Assembly (NCBI GenBank): GCA_936450465.1
Contig: OW388291.1
Location: 36,990,656-37,054,655, forward strand
Direction: 5' to 3'
Length of the DNA stretch: 64,000 nucleotides
DNA from: Gibbula magus
Taxonomy: Eukaryota; Mollusca; Gastropoda; Trochida; Trochidae
This document shows, in pieces, positions 24,250-37,169 of the stretch (the first letter of the stretch is position 1; each line of letters starts with the position of its first letter). Below the pieces are notes generated by a model. That model was given only the letters and a program-made list of their open reading frames with translations, had not been told where the DNA came from and did no database searches. The position numbers were made by a program, and so were the translations under genes.

Positions 24250-25285
24250 TGCGGGCGTCACACATTGCCGGAGCTAACATCCCAGATATCATACGAATGT
24301 CAATAATTTCCAATTTTGTCGACTTCGGCTCTCAATCGGGATGTACGTGTGACCGTCGTGTGTCATCGTATGACCATCTTGGTGGTTTCTTGGGGTCCGG
24401 GAACAACTTCGTGTGTGAGCTAATATGTTTTGGCATGTCAAAAAATTGGCCGATGGTCACACGAACATATCCCTTCGTGTACCTTTCGTGTAGACATCGG
24501 GTCCATCGCATGGTCATCGTGTACACATCGTGTAACCATCGAATAATATTCGGATTAACTTCGGCTCAAACGGCACTCGACGCTCATGCGAATGCTGACG
24601 ATGGTCTACTAGATGGTTACACGACGTCGAGGGACCTGCGGGTTACCCTCGTGTTACCCTCGCGTTGCCAATTATTGCTATCGTGAATGGTACTAGATTG
24701 CAACATGGCGGCGGGCCCAAATCTTTCACAGGCGCGTGCACCTATAAAACCAGCGTCTGAATAATGTATCCCATAATAATTAATGAGCTAAAATCAATTA
24801 CATGTAATAATTAATTATAACAACTAATAATTTGCGTGTTTAAAAACTTAACAGCAATCAATAAATCAATCACTCAACAATTAGTGAACGAACGTTCACC
24901 GATCTCATAAAGTGAAAACATCTACCAATAATCACTGAGTCAAACATCAGCCGATTTCGTTATACAGTTGACATTTTGATATTGACCGTCGTTTTATATC
25001 AACGACGGTCACGTGGAGTTTGATACCATGTCACGTGGTTGGTTCGGATGACCTTCCAGTACCCATCGTGTGCTCATATGAACGTCACACGACGATATTA
25101 CACGACGTCGTGTAGATTTCGTATTATAGTCGTGTTATATTCGTGTGTTCTTCAAGTATGCATCGTGTCACCGTCGGTTCTAACCTCCTCTAGGATGACC
25201 ATCGCAACACTACCGGCAGTAAATTCAATGTTTTGCATTCGTATGATGTTCGGGACGCTAGCTCCGGCAATGTGTGACGCCCGCA
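24250..25285. mobile_element. ~1.04-kb MITE, 50-bp TIRs, TTA duplication (PIF/Harbinger-like)
   Basis: Termini TGCGGGCGTCACACATTGCC at 24,250 and its reverse complement ending at 25,285; TIR similarity runs ~50 bp. TTA flanks both sides (24,247-24,249; 25,286-25,288). A 3-bp TTA/TWA duplication is characteristic of PIF/Harbinger transposons. The interior is non-coding and packed with short direct and inverted variants of TCGTGTAACCATCG. A hairpin (GACCGTCGTT / AACGACGGTC near 24,987-25,010) lies right of centre. The 150-aa frame at 24,234-24,686 merely reflects this repeat and resembles no transposase. Unit gamma lacks the element at the matching position (~37.85-37.95 kb). Confidence 0.85.
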
Positions 25286-25639
25286 TTAGGGATATGTTTT
25301 GCCACTGATTACTTTTTAAAAATAATTTCACATGTATTGGTTGCAATAGACAGGAAATGTAAGGGAGTATTGAACAAGGACAGACACTTTCACTGAGATA
25401 CAAGTGTCATAAATGTACTTGCATAATCAAAATGACCAGCTTCGTTGGCTATGCATGTCTATTATAACAGACCATTGTTCAGCTATGGACCAGTCTTTAA
25501 TTTTCCATTATCACTCCTCAATTGGTGTGGTGGTACTAAATGAACTATTTTTTAAGCAACGTAAATAATATCCAAATTGAAAATATATCTGCATCATTGA
25601 TTGAAATTGATTTCATATCAACATTTTCAACATCATTTC

Positions 25640-27420
25640 TTGTGATGTTATGGTTATAAAACCATGTTGTGTCATACATTCTCCATGCATTTGCTCATTG
25701 GCTTTTCTTTTGCAAAATGATGGATTGCATTTCCGACTGTTATGACCATTCACTGCTACCTCTGAATGGAAAGTATGTCTTCTGTTGGTGTTTTCTTAAG
25801 CTGCGTAAAGAGGGGAAATAAACAAAGGAGAAGAAAATAAGACATTGTCATCAATCAATTCTTCCTTGAGCACCTGAGGCTAAGCGTTTGGAGGAAACAC
25901 CCTGAAGAAACATAAACACATGAGAAATGGAGTTGCGTAATCAAAGTGATTAAATACTTTCTGAGAAAATATTAAAGCATCATATTTTTTATATATTACA
26001 AATGAGTATTTCAGTTGATGTTTTCAATGGTGTTATGGTGAGTAATGGCCGTTTCTGATAAGTTTTATGTTGCATACCATATAGTTAACACTTCATATGT
26101 TAAGCCTTTTGAGAACATACACCCACAACAACATGAAATTAGGAAATAGAAGTTAGTATTTCAAAATGTTGAGAACAAGGATATTGTTTGATAAGGATCG
26201 GGGATAATAACAATACGAGTACATTGGAAAGGTCTTTTCATCCTTTAGAGAACTGAGAGTCCTACTATAAACAACCCTTATTCTTAGGTAAACCTTAATA
26301 ACATCCTTTAACATGGCATTACCAAGACTACCGTAGTGAGTGAGGGTGATCCTTCTTGTACACTCAGTAAAATCCGCAGCAATCATATATTGTATTTCAG
26401 TGCACTACCACCTGTGCTTCACTTGTTCTAGCTGACGCCTTCAGGTTTCAATGGTACTGTGGACTGCATTATCCATGTACTAGCTGTCCGGATATAAGAG
26501 AAGATTGCCGCTAATAGCTTTGATACTGCCAAAGGGGCGTTAAACAATAAGTCACCCACTCACTATAAGAGAAGATCCTTAGAAAGGCAGTTCCTGTAAA
26601 TCCTAAATCGCCTTACTCACTGTGCTATATTACTGATATTATATTTAATTCCTGATATTGCAGGCTTACTTGTTCAGTTCAGTATCTATTTCCTCATTTA
26701 TATTTTAAACACAAAGTACTTCCATCAATCACAAAGGACGTATATTCACACATTCCTTTTAACTTTTATTGTAAGTGGAAACTCTCGTCCATATCTGTCC
26801 AATGCTGATGAATCGACCCGAGTGTTTTTGGAATACAGTGAAACCATGTGCATCAGGAATAGCATGATCAGCTGTGGTCCTGTGTAGATCATGACTAACA
26901 GGTCTCTTGTGTTTAATTAGAAGGATTTGTCGAGGGTTTATTGTTGATATCCTTTGTAAGCAGTGGTGCTTTATATATCAATTAATGATTAATTACCACA
27001 AGTATAAAATAGTATTGTTATCAATTTACTAATACGTGTACCCTGATTAAAGTATATCATGCTATTATTGATGTAATGTAACTTTAGTTTAAATCAGTTC
27101 TGTATAAAGCTAATATAAAATGCATAAGGCAATTGTTATTGGAATTTAATTAAACAACGATATTCATGCCACATTTGTAATGCCAAAAATGTATTGACAT
27201 GCATCGATACAGAAAACGAGAAGTGAGTCTTTGCTGAATGTTGAACATATTTTAAAATAACATCCTGAGTCAATTGAGAAAAAGTCTATTGGGATTGGTT
27301 CATATGTTTCTTCAGACATACAAACACGAAACACTATCCTTGTTAACTACGAGATGATAAAGAGTTTCATGATTTGTTATTTCACGAGATAAGGGGTGAA
27401 CACAATTTTAACATCAATAA
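25640..27420 (+). repeat. Array block 'j' (copy 2) with embedded SINE
   Basis: Matches 38,340-40,030 throughout and 10,645-14,330 in part. An old SINE lies at about 26,350-26,560 (ACTACCACCTGTGCTTC...GGCGTTAAACAATAAGTCACCC) and at the same place at 39,040-39,215, so it is ancestral to the duplication. No coding frame is preserved along the block. Confidence 0.7.
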
Positions 27421-27747
27421 AATAAAGGTTCCAAAACGCTTGACCGATGGAGCGGGGTCTAAATGGTCCCAAAGAGTACACATCTTGATATGAAAGGGCT
27501 TAATGGGATTTTTGGTAATCCTCGATTGACCAATTTATGTTTTAAAACTTAGGATAGTATAGGAAACATTCCATAAAAAGGTATTTAATACATTATTGCA
27601 CATACCCTACTTTGGATGGGGTTTGTGCCATTGATATATCTGTGACCAGCATATAATATTGCTGCAGGAAATCAGTCTTGTTTAAACTGTTTCAGGTCTG
27701 CTCTGACGTATTAACTGAGAATCTTATTTATCTCGTGCAACAAAAGT

Positions 27748-28330
27748 TTGGTTTGGGATCACTCCGATGAAATTTATTGTGAATTTGATGAAAATCAGAA
27801 ACCATCAGGAGAATCTGACAGCAGAGAGTCCAACTTTGGCCGCGATGATGACACTACTTCCAACTTTTTGGCTAAATCTGATTTACAAAGACAGGCATTT
27901 GAGAGATATTACAGTTGTCATAGAACACTATGGTCCAAGGGCCAAATACCAGTTCAAAGAAAGCCACAGAGAAACATTATTTGTCAGCTAAATGGAAAGG
28001 TTACCCATGCCAATGGTTATTTTCAAAATGCTGTTGAAGCATTCAATGTGTATATGTATCCCTAAAGTATGATAAAATTGTCAAATGGACAAATCAAGTT
28101 GCTAAATCTGAACTTGGTACACGGTGGAAGACAACAGATGGTATTGAAGTCTAGCATTATATGGGATTTGGAACGAAGAACAAACAGAGCACAAATATGC
28201 TGTAGGGCACCCATTTGGGATTAGCACAGTGGTTTTCAACGATGTCCAGAGAGCGCTTTCAATACTTGATGCCGATTTAATGACAAGGCCTAAAAATGTC
28301 AGAGACAAAGACATGATAGCAATATATTTT
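27748..28330 (+). pseudogene. piggyBac-like transposase remnant (N-terminal part)
   Basis: The first frame (27,748-28,065) has an acidic Asp/Ser-rich start, a basic stretch (PVQRKPQRNII) and AVEAFNVYMYP. After a shift the text continues with KIVKWTNQVAKSELG, RWKTTDGIEV and, near 28,230, FSTMSRERFQYLM. This order (acidic head, xxFNLxx, Iv..TN.yA, W..t...E, MsR.RF) is that of piggyBac DDE transposases. The catalytic Asp-rich core and the C-terminal Cys-rich finger are not found. It has at least one frameshift and several stops. It belongs to array block k; the relative at 40.4-40.9 kb keeps a different part open. Confidence 0.55.
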
Positions 28331-29200
28331 CATGAAAGCCAGTTAAATATGGACTATTTTGAAATCTTGAGGCCAAACTTATTTACGTTCTATCCCTTAA
28401 AGCCGTATCCTTACCTTGAAGAGAAGGCTGCCAAAGTGCAAATTGGTCTTGAAAGCGGCATTATAAAATCATCACCCTGAATTACATTTTTTCGACCATT
28501 ATATGGATGTGTCCTCATGGACCCTAAACCGATTTTGTGTAATATTTGGCTTCCATCGACAAGGGTTAAACGAATACGAGCATTGTTGTCGACAAAATAT
28601 ATACCTCATGTCTGTTAATTATTAAATAAATATTATTAAATATTAATTTAGAAATTAGTTTAAATGAATGCCAATTCTACAAATATCTCATACTTGGCAA
28701 AACAAAAACACTATTTGAGCTAAAAACATCAAATAATAAATGTCTTTTCAGCTTGCAAATTTGACCATTAATGCATAAATATACATCTTTAATTTTTAAT
28801 GCAATTTCTTGAAAATCAAATATTGAAAATTCAATGTTTTGTGTCGTTTTACTGAAAGGGGTAGCGGATAAGTAATATAACATCGAATTCACTTCGTTGT
28901 GCATGACATTTAAAATTGATATATTTTCAGCTTGACAAATGCTACTTGGCACTTTAGCATGAAGAAAAATGAGTGTCTATTTCAATTTCATGTATCAGTA
29001 AACAATTTTTGTTTAAACGAGACGTGTACAAGTGTACTTGAAATGGCAGATGCTGATAAGAATGATTTTAAATTGGAAGAACGTAATTTTGTTTTCTCTC
29101 ATTGGCTCGCGTTTAGACTGCTTGGAAAATGAGAAGTTAGAATTTATATATGGTGCTTCTCTTGCCTTATACTTTCATTATGTCTCTTAATAATCCCTGG
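28331..29200 (+). repeat. Array block 'k' (copy 2), non-coding
   Basis: 28,930-29,080 matches 14,680-14,850 and 41,180-41,310. 28,690-28,910 matches 40,950-41,150. No domain in the short frames. Confidence 0.6.
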
Positions 29201-29337
29201 GATGAAACCTGTTGAACATTGAAACATTCAGGACTTTGGCACCCAAGATCAATATAGTAAACTTTTAATGTTTACAATTGTGTTAATTCATATTTTATTA
29301 ATATCAAAATTAAGTTTTAAAATACATAGTTATGTAA

Positions 29338-29710
29338 TAAACTTTTATTTCCCAGCTGTGGTGATTTCATGATTTTTCTGACACAAACTAATGTTTTTGT
29401 CATCTGACCGCTCATACCAAGACAAACATCCTTTCTTTTATCTTTTGGATAGAAGTGTCCGTTTTTTTGTAGTTCAAAGAGCCATCGATCTTAGGGTGTG
29501 TTGGTGCATGAGACAAACTACTTACCACTTATTTGAAGCCAGACTTTCAAACTTGTAACTTCTTTGAATTTACATGTCAGATCTAAAGTCTATCAGGCGA
29601 ATCTAAGTGAGAGACTCGTGTATAAGAAAACCTAAGATCCCCTTGAAACAAGTTTTCTCGATGTAGTATTATCATTTACGATAAGAAGTACATGTACGTT
29701 ATTTTTCGCT
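29338..29710 (+). repeat. Array block 'l' (copy 2)
   Basis: Matches 18,050-18,430 and 41,610-42,020. It is interrupted at about 29,711 by a private insertion and resumes near 30,446 (AATAGCAAAGTTTTCCACCTC). Confidence 0.75.
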
Positions 29711-30445
29711 TAGGAGATAAACCTACTGTGTTTGTAAATCAGAGACATGTTATACTGGATTGATAGCAAGTAAATTTAAAATTAAAACCGAAAGCGTAGC
29801 ATGAAGTTTCAATTTGAAATTTACTCACTATCAATCCAGTATAACATGTCTCTGATTTTCACAGTAGGTTTATCTCCATTCTACCATGAACGTTTTACCA
29901 TCGAACTCTTTTTGTTGGATGCTGGCAAGTGCGCTGCAGGGCGCTAACTCCGAAAAATCCATTGTTCACAACAGCAGCGATTTCGTACTAAAACTTCTTT
30001 CCCATAAGATCTCTTTAACTATTTAAAAAAATCTGTCATTTATTACGGGAGTTATAATTGTGTTTTCCCAACATTTACGTTCATACAATCAGCATTCGTT
30101 GTGCCTGAATTCCGAATTTGTTGAATAACCCGCATAAGCATATCACGCGATATTCAAAATGGCTACCGTTTGCCAGGCTCTGTGAATGACGAGCTTGAGG
30201 ATTTGTATTTATTATAATTAAGTGTTCCCGGTGAGGGTAATTGTCTCATTTTGGTAAGGAATTCTAGTTATCGACATAGGTGTGCAGATGATATGACACG
30301 TATATCGGCCGTTGTTCAGATAGATTGTGACTTCACAAAGTAGAACAATCCATACACGCTGAAGCAGATTGATCGCGTTTGATTTTTCTGGAGAACCAAT
30401 CAGAGTCGAGCATCCAGCAATATCATGGTAGAATTCCCAACTAAT
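29711..30445. mobile_element. ~735-bp insertion private to unit beta, starting with a strong hairpin
   Basis: Units alpha and gamma read straight through the site. The insertion begins with a foldback at 29,713-29,877: ~62-nt arms (GGAGATAAACCTACTGTG ... AGAGACATGTTATACTGG) around a ~40-nt loop. The rest (29,880-30,445) is non-coding and has no matching inverted terminus at its right end, so this may be two events or a foldback next to another element. Exact ends are uncertain by ~10 bp. Confidence 0.6.
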
Positions 30446-31079
30446 GAAAGGAATAGCAAAGTTTTCCACCTCTCATCAAATGACTTATTATTTGCTAGAG
30501 TCCAATTATGGGTGATATGATTTATCCTTGACATACACCACTAGATAATTCCTGATTTATGAGTAAAGATAAATAAAACCCCATAACAAAAATACACTTT
30601 TAAAAAAATCAAATTACGTTTGGTTACTGCTTAGGAAAGAAGGTGGATTTATGAATGCATGGACTTATATTTGTTATATAGAAAATCAATATTGGCTCTA
30701 TAAACTTAAATAAACATTAAAAGTTGACTCGGGATGAAAACGTTGTGTTGATCTAACTTTATTTATAATGGTTTTGGTGTTAGCCAGATACCTAAGCAAT
30801 CAGATTATTTCGTCATTCCTCCAATTTTGGTCGCACGATGCACTCCGAATGCAGCTATTCTCCATGCACCATCAAACGGCAGAATGATGATTGGAGTCCT
30901 GAATGAGCTCAAGCAAGAAAAGACATCGCTGCTGATTGGCTGAACAACTAAAGGTTAAAGGTCATCTGGATAGCTCGTTGTGTTATTCACTATTTGATCA
31001 ACAAAATAACATTATAAATTTAATTATATTATAATTAATTTATTTAGATTGCTTCAAATTCGGTATGGAAGTAACCTCC

Positions 31080-31430
31080 CAGCAAACATGACTGTACTGG
31101 GCCAGTACTAGCTAGTAAAGTTGATAAAGGCATACTGGCTTACGGTAAAGAACCAGTACTGGCCCAGAACCGTTTTAACTGAATTGGCCCAGTTAAGGTC
31201 AAATTGTACTGGCCCAGTACTGGCAATACGGTACTGAAGTGCGGTACTGACATGGCCCAGTTAAGGCATATCATTTCCTGTCTAAATGCATTATGGGATA
31301 TTTACAAAGAGCCAGTACTGGGCCGGTACAGGCCCAGTACAGATTATATTAGGTTTATATACTGGCCCGGTACTGGCCCAGTACTGGCCCAATACAGTTA
31401 TGACACTTCCTGTTAGGGAATTATGGGTAG
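31080..31430. repeat. Cluster of TACTGGCCCAGTA palindromes (MITE-like)
   Basis: About ten partial or full copies of the palindrome TACTGGCCCAGTA (or TACTGGGCCAGTA) lie within 350 bp. The segment ATTTCCTGTCTAAATGCATTATGGG near 31,270 recurs as ACTTCCTGTTAGGGAATTATGGG near 31,403, so the element is partly a tandem dimer. It lies between units beta and gamma. The open frame 31,204-31,416 simply crosses it. Confidence 0.8.
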
Positions 31431-32030
31431 TATTTCAAATTGTCGTCTGTTGAGAAACAAGAGGAGAAGGCAATGGAAACTGCAAAGCGAGGTTGACGAA
31501 TTTACGCAAGTTTATTCCAATGGCATAGTTTGGCCAAGAATGTTACATCACCATGTATTCAAATGCGGTCAATCGCCTATCACATAAATCGTGCTCGAAC
31601 CACTGTTCGACTATAAAATAAACAAATAAAAAACAAGAATGTTAAAAAGTCATCATGGAATCACAAACACATGCCACAGCGATTGTTTACCGTGCAAAAA
31701 AATGACATTGTTATTTAGGGTTATAGATAAGGTCAGTGCACTCGGGATTTGCCCGTGTTAAGAATACAGACTTTACACAGACATTATGTTTAATATCGTC
31801 ATATTGGTTTCAAATAAATTGTTATAAAACGTTACCTATTCACTATTTCAATGTGGAACATAACTTTCCTAGACTGAACAAATCATATTGTAAATAGTAA
31901 GGTAAATGAATGCTGGGCCTTAACGCTATTTTAAGGTATATTTGTCTGAAGACTGACTGACTGCATAGAAAGTATACTTATTTCCTGATTTGATTGTCCA
32001 AACCTATTGAAATATTACTGCTTTAGTACT
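31431..32030. other. Inter-unit sequence, no feature recognised
   Basis: Non-coding; no match seen to other parts of the window. Confidence 0.4.
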
Positions 32031-35000
32031 GTTAGAGTGAGTGAATCACTTATTGTTTAGCACCCCTTGGGCAGTTTTGCAGCGACTACTGTTTGACTGA
32101 TTTGGTCAAACGATACCTTGTACTATACATGTACATAGCAACCTATGTAATTAGTTATTTCACAACATTATTCAGTACATATTTTCCAGATTTCCAATGA
32201 CTACATAACGTATAGTATTAAGAATATGTACATTTCCAACTACAAAATATCAAAACCATATTACTGATATGCTAAAGTGTCACACCAAACTTCGATGTTG
32301 ATCGCCCTGCTGATAATTTTATTGCGAAAAAAAACGGATTGATGTTTTCTTCACATATTCATGTGCTAATACTGAGTAAAATATTCCTTCGCTCTGTAGC
32401 TCAATAGGCTTTGAAAAAACAATGTACAGGGTTCAAATGACCTCATCAGGCTGCATTATATGCTTGGCTAAGTATTGTAGCATTCTATGATATTCTATGT
32501 ATTTTAGAAATATTTGTTCCGTGCTCAATCTCAATTACCACAAATATTGTGAAGTACAATAAATGACTGATCAATTTAATTTTGAGGAAGTATTTTGGTA
32601 ATAATTGATGTATGTGTAGTTTCAGTTTCAAAACTCTTAAGTATATATGAAATGTAATTATACTGAAATATTGTCTTCTCATATATGATATATATTGTGT
32701 ACATGTGTATATATTCATATATTGAAATCAACTTTCGATGCTGACATAGGGAGATAGCATCGTAACATACGTATCTTGAATCACCGATTGTAAATACTTA
32801 ACTCCCATCTTTAATAAATACTGTAGCTTATGTTGCGTGTTTGAACTCTTCAAAAATCAAATATATCACAGGGTATAAGATTAGATCATTCCATGCACGA
32901 ATTTCTCACCAGAAATATGTTGATGATCTAAAAGTACAATAACATCAATAAAACACGTTTAGTATCTGAACAGTGAACTTTTGTTTTCTTGCCTTAGGTA
33001 TCAGTCAATCACTAATGCTGTATTTCACGTTACTCTTACAAGGAATAAAGCTTTCATGAAAATATGTCAGGATATATATATAATGTGAAATAATGAAAGC
33101 GGTTCGGTTCTCAATGACAATTTTGCAAATTGCCTACTGCATTTGTAAAATCATGTGAAGATTCAAAATCAATTTGACAAACTTTTATTTGCCGTTGGCA
33201 AAGATGCCAAGCTATCTTTTAAAATGTTTCCTCACATGACAATACTGGAGAAGTCCTATTAAGGTTCGTTTCAGAAGTAATATTAACTCGATTCGTGGTA
33301 AACTTTATTGATTTATTGCTATTCAATTTATTTAGATTGCTACCGTTTAGATTGCATGTTTATCAAGTAAAACTATCAATCAGTATTTCCGTTTTCTCAA
33401 CACTTCGTACACCACGTGATACTATATGTTACATACATTTTACAAATTTCGGAGAGTTTTCATCAGGAAAATCTGTCATTGATAAGAGCAAACTAGACTT
33501 AGATATAACCTACGAACGAACGAACGAATTCTGTTTAGTACCACAGGATGCACAGTGGATGTTCAACAATTGAAATGGCAAGTTTACACGATCCTATGCC
33601 AAGCAATCTGTCTCCATCATCCTATGAATCTCATATTCTGCCATGACATTGTCATGTGTTGTAGAAACTGATTTATCATTTCAGGCAAAATATAAATATT
33701 AAAATACGATATTTCTATCATATCATGAAATATATGTGGTTGCTGCAAACCAGACTTATAACAAACCAAGATTTATAAACATTTAGGTTCTATTTTAAAG
33801 CACCTATAATGGTATTTACATGTCAATTCATCCACGCAACTGATTGGCATCATAAGATAAATTTCATGGAATGGATTTCTATCATTGAATTGGAACACGT
33901 TGCAATTGACAATGTTTGACGATGCATAGACGTTTCTTATACGTATACCCTTTCGAAAAGGTAATAACATTTATATGTACAAAGTTATGTGAATCATTGA
34001 CATGAACAGTTATGTATGCCAAAAACATTTAATGTGTTTATATAGCATTTTCCTGTTTCTGGTCTTGGCGTCCGTTATATTGAATGGAAGGTAATTCATG
34101 ATTAATTTAAAATGACAATTATAAATAATATGTCGGTTATAATAGTATGATATTGGTGAGTTACCATCGGTTATCAAGACCCAACCTAATCAACAATGGT
34201 TTGATCAACACTGTGACGAGGATACACAGGAACTGTAATATATTTATCATTTATTTTCGACCGGCCTCACTTTAGTTCAGTTGGGAAATAATGTGGAAAA
34301 GTCTAGTCTAATGGTCTCATAAGCAATTCTCAGGAAGTCATTACACCCTGACGTAACATTCTGATTGCAATTTGTTCTTCGCTGGGTAGTATTCACCCTT
34401 CTTTTAACAAGGTGACGAGGCAAGCAATCCACCTAAAATGACCTGTCACTCATTTATGACATTTCAAAGATAAAGTTAATGTCCATAACATTTATTTTTA
34501 AAAGGACCTGCATAGGGTTAAAGTTTAAGCAAAAAGTCTACTTTAACTGAATTTAACTGAAGACACTGGACAAAGGATTTGACACACTCATGGATCACTG
34601 AGGAAACCATGTGTTTTGTTCCATTAGTTATCATTGAACATAATTGAAATAATAGGGCAGCTGGGTGCGTCATAGATTCCAGGAACTGTTAGTATAAACG
34701 ATTTTTAAAAAATTAAAAACGCAGAAAAAAACTTAAACCATGTTTTATGTATTAAATGATACATATTGATATGCCTTCGAAAAGTATAATAAGTCAAAGA
34801 TTCAAAACACGTCATGACAACTTCAACAAAACTCACGAATGAAAGATGTTGTGGTGTCTTCTGCTTTCAGACGTTGAATGCAGTTTCAAATGAACATGTC
34901 ATCTACTCTCAGATAGATTGATGGCATCTTCAACTTGAAAAGTCATTCGTTGGCTAATTACTAAGTGAGACTACTTCTTCATTCAGTATTGTTTAGGCTG

Positions 35001-35202
35001 AATAAAGAGTGAAAATATACAAAAGAAGAGAAAGTAAGACATTGCAATCAATTAGATTCTTCACACATGAACAGGGCCTATGCTACTCATTCTCTAACAT
35101 ATGAATTGATTAAAGGGCGAGATAATTTGGGATTTAACGCTGTTTTCGAGAGCATTTAATTTTATTATGGAGGCACCATGATCATTGTGGTCATGCATCA
35201 CT

Positions 35203-35378
35203 GATGAAACAGGTAGCATTGACTGGAACCTTTGGTACTGCAATGAAATGAAGTGCCCCAAGAGAAACTTACAGATAGACATGCATAACTCATGAAATAG
35301 GTAGCATTGACTGGAACCTTTGGTACTGCAATGAAATGAAGTGCCCCAAGAGAAACTTACAGATAGAGAGCAGTTGTC
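35203..35378. repeat. Recent 88-bp tandem duplication
   Basis: GGTAGCATTGACTGGAACC starts at 35,212 and again at 35,300. The two copies are nearly identical to AACTTACAGATAGA, so this duplication is much younger than the array it sits in. Confidence 0.9.
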
Positions 35379-36680
35379 TAAAACAAGTCTTCACGGGAGG
35401 CCAAACCACTGTGAAATCATACTTGTGCTTAAATCGTGATAAGCTATATTTTATTAAATAAGCTTTTAAACTATGTCCTTTCATATATGAAAACTTTATA
35501 TATAGCCATCTGATCATCCCTTCATATTGCATCACAAAGTCACAAATTGATGTCTTTTTCACAACGTGCACAAACACTCCCGCAGACTGCTTGAGCTCAA
35601 CATGCAATTTCTTTTTTGACGTTTCGGACCTTTCAATCAGTACATGCAATTGAGTTATTTCCATTCCGCAATTCCTTGTTTTCATGAACTGCATGTGCGT
35701 GATTAGCCAGTTTCATTTGAAAACTATTCAATTCTGTGGCTCATTTACCCAGGGTTGAACGTTACCGTGTTCTTTGCTGTGAAAAAAGTCAAGACTAACA
35801 TGGTTGATGGAGAGATTATTTTTCTAGCAAGTGTGTCAACACACGCTTTTGAAAGTTATAAAATTATGTAAGTGAACCTTGCTTGGTCCTATTTGTTTTT
35901 AAAATCCTTGTGCCACACTTGCTCGTATATGAACTATAGTCTCATACGCACGGATATTCATACCAAAGATCAAAGCTGTACTCCGTTTGTACTCACAGTT
36001 GGTTTTTCGTTTTAATGAGTATATGTATTGTACTCACTGTACTGTTCCATGCAAAACCTTCGAATAGGAAGATTGCAATGTTAACTATAAAGTGATCTGT
36101 AAAACTTATGTTAATGGAGTTGATTATATATACACTATCACAGCATAACTAAGTTAAGGACACTTTGTTCTCAGTTCTGTTTTTCATTAAGTAACCGTAA
36201 TATCTGAGGTATTTTTGTCTTAATACACCAAATTCAATTATCTCATAGAAAAGTTCTGATATTCGTCAAAACATGGAGCAGGCTCGTGAAAAGAGAGATT
36301 TGTAATCGATGACTGTAATGCATTGTGTACAAAGTATATGAGATCTAAGGAAGTTTGAAATTATATTTCACTTATAACACATTGTGACATACATAGATTA
36401 CTCAGGTTGTGTGTGAAGAAATTACTTATTTCCAAATGCAGGCATTTTCTTGTGCCAGCAATAGAAATTGCTGATTTGTAAAAGAACATTGTGCAATCAG
36501 TGACGTTGTTTTAAAATAAACATTAAGCATAGGCCAGGTAGACCAGTTCTGCACCTGTGCGATGCATATACATTTCTTTGTCAAGTTAGTAAAACAACTA
36601 AAGGATTTATGATTGGATAGAAAGAAGGATGGCATCCGTGTTGCATATTTTAATATTGGGTTATGTGGGATGAAAATCAT

Positions 36681-36728
36681 GAAGTAATATTTGTGGTGAG
36701 AGAAGTAATATTTGTGGTGAGAGAAGGA
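36681..36728. repeat. 24-bp tandem duplication
   Basis: GAAGTAATATTTGTGGTGAGA occurs twice in direct succession. The matching block at 23,080-23,110 has one copy. Confidence 0.85.
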
Positions 36729-36814
36729 TTGTGTGTCATGCAATATGGTGAAACATGGGATCATTTTCTGGAATTAGCTACGCACATTACAACCCGCATC
36801 TAACCAAACATACC

Positions 36815-36990
36815 ACCCTCAAGGCAACCATCACCAGGTACCCATCTGTACTACATACTTTGAATATATTTACCGAGGGTGACATCACAAGTCTCCCAAC
36901 TCATGTATCAGTGTTGACGCACACTTCAAATTTCCATATTATCCATTCAGGATATTGGTCACGCGAACCGAACTCGATAATATTATATAA
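36815..36990 (-). repeat. SINE core repeat (block i, unit gamma)
   Basis: AGGCAACCATCACCAGGTACCC...CCGAGGGTGACATCACAAG...CAGGATATTGGTCACGCGAACC; same arrangement as 60,120-60,310 and 23,225-23,345. Confidence 0.6.
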
Positions 36991-37169
36991 TGTCACTGAA
37001 GTTATACACAGTACCACATGCCACTGCGTTTATTTTGGTTATATCTGGTGGGGTTAGTTTCATTTCGTTCCTTTAACTATTTTGTCAAATAAACTCAATT
37101 GCATACAAATTTGTTAAACGTCAAATGCTTTATATGTTCTTTAGTATAAACGCCCCACCCATCTGACGT

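Larger units (their letters stand above)
18960..30650 (+). repeat. Array unit beta
   Basis: The most complete unit. In order it holds blocks m (19.0-19.2 kb), n (19.5-19.66), c' (19.74-19.92), d (19.93-20.11), e (20.70-20.92), f (21.5-22.0), g (22.1-22.6), h (22.65-22.95), i (23.0-23.5), A (23.58-23.87), j (25.6-27.4), k (27.4-29.2) and l (29.34-30.65). Insertions private to this unit include about 20.94-21.35 kb, the MITE at 24.25-25.29 kb and 29.71-30.45 kb. Confidence 0.75.

Noticed and set aside
24234..24686. 150-aa plus-strand frame
   Set aside because: Lies inside a MITE and follows its short oligomer repeats; no domain and the opposite strand is also open in part.
35290..35694. 134-aa minus-strand frame as a gene
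   Set aside because: Crosses an 88-bp tandem duplication and an old SINE; the matching region at 55.5-56.0 kb is not open in this frame.
36426..36764. 112-aa minus-strand frame with a repeated SHHKYYF
   Set aside because: Created by a 24-bp tandem duplication in non-coding array block i.
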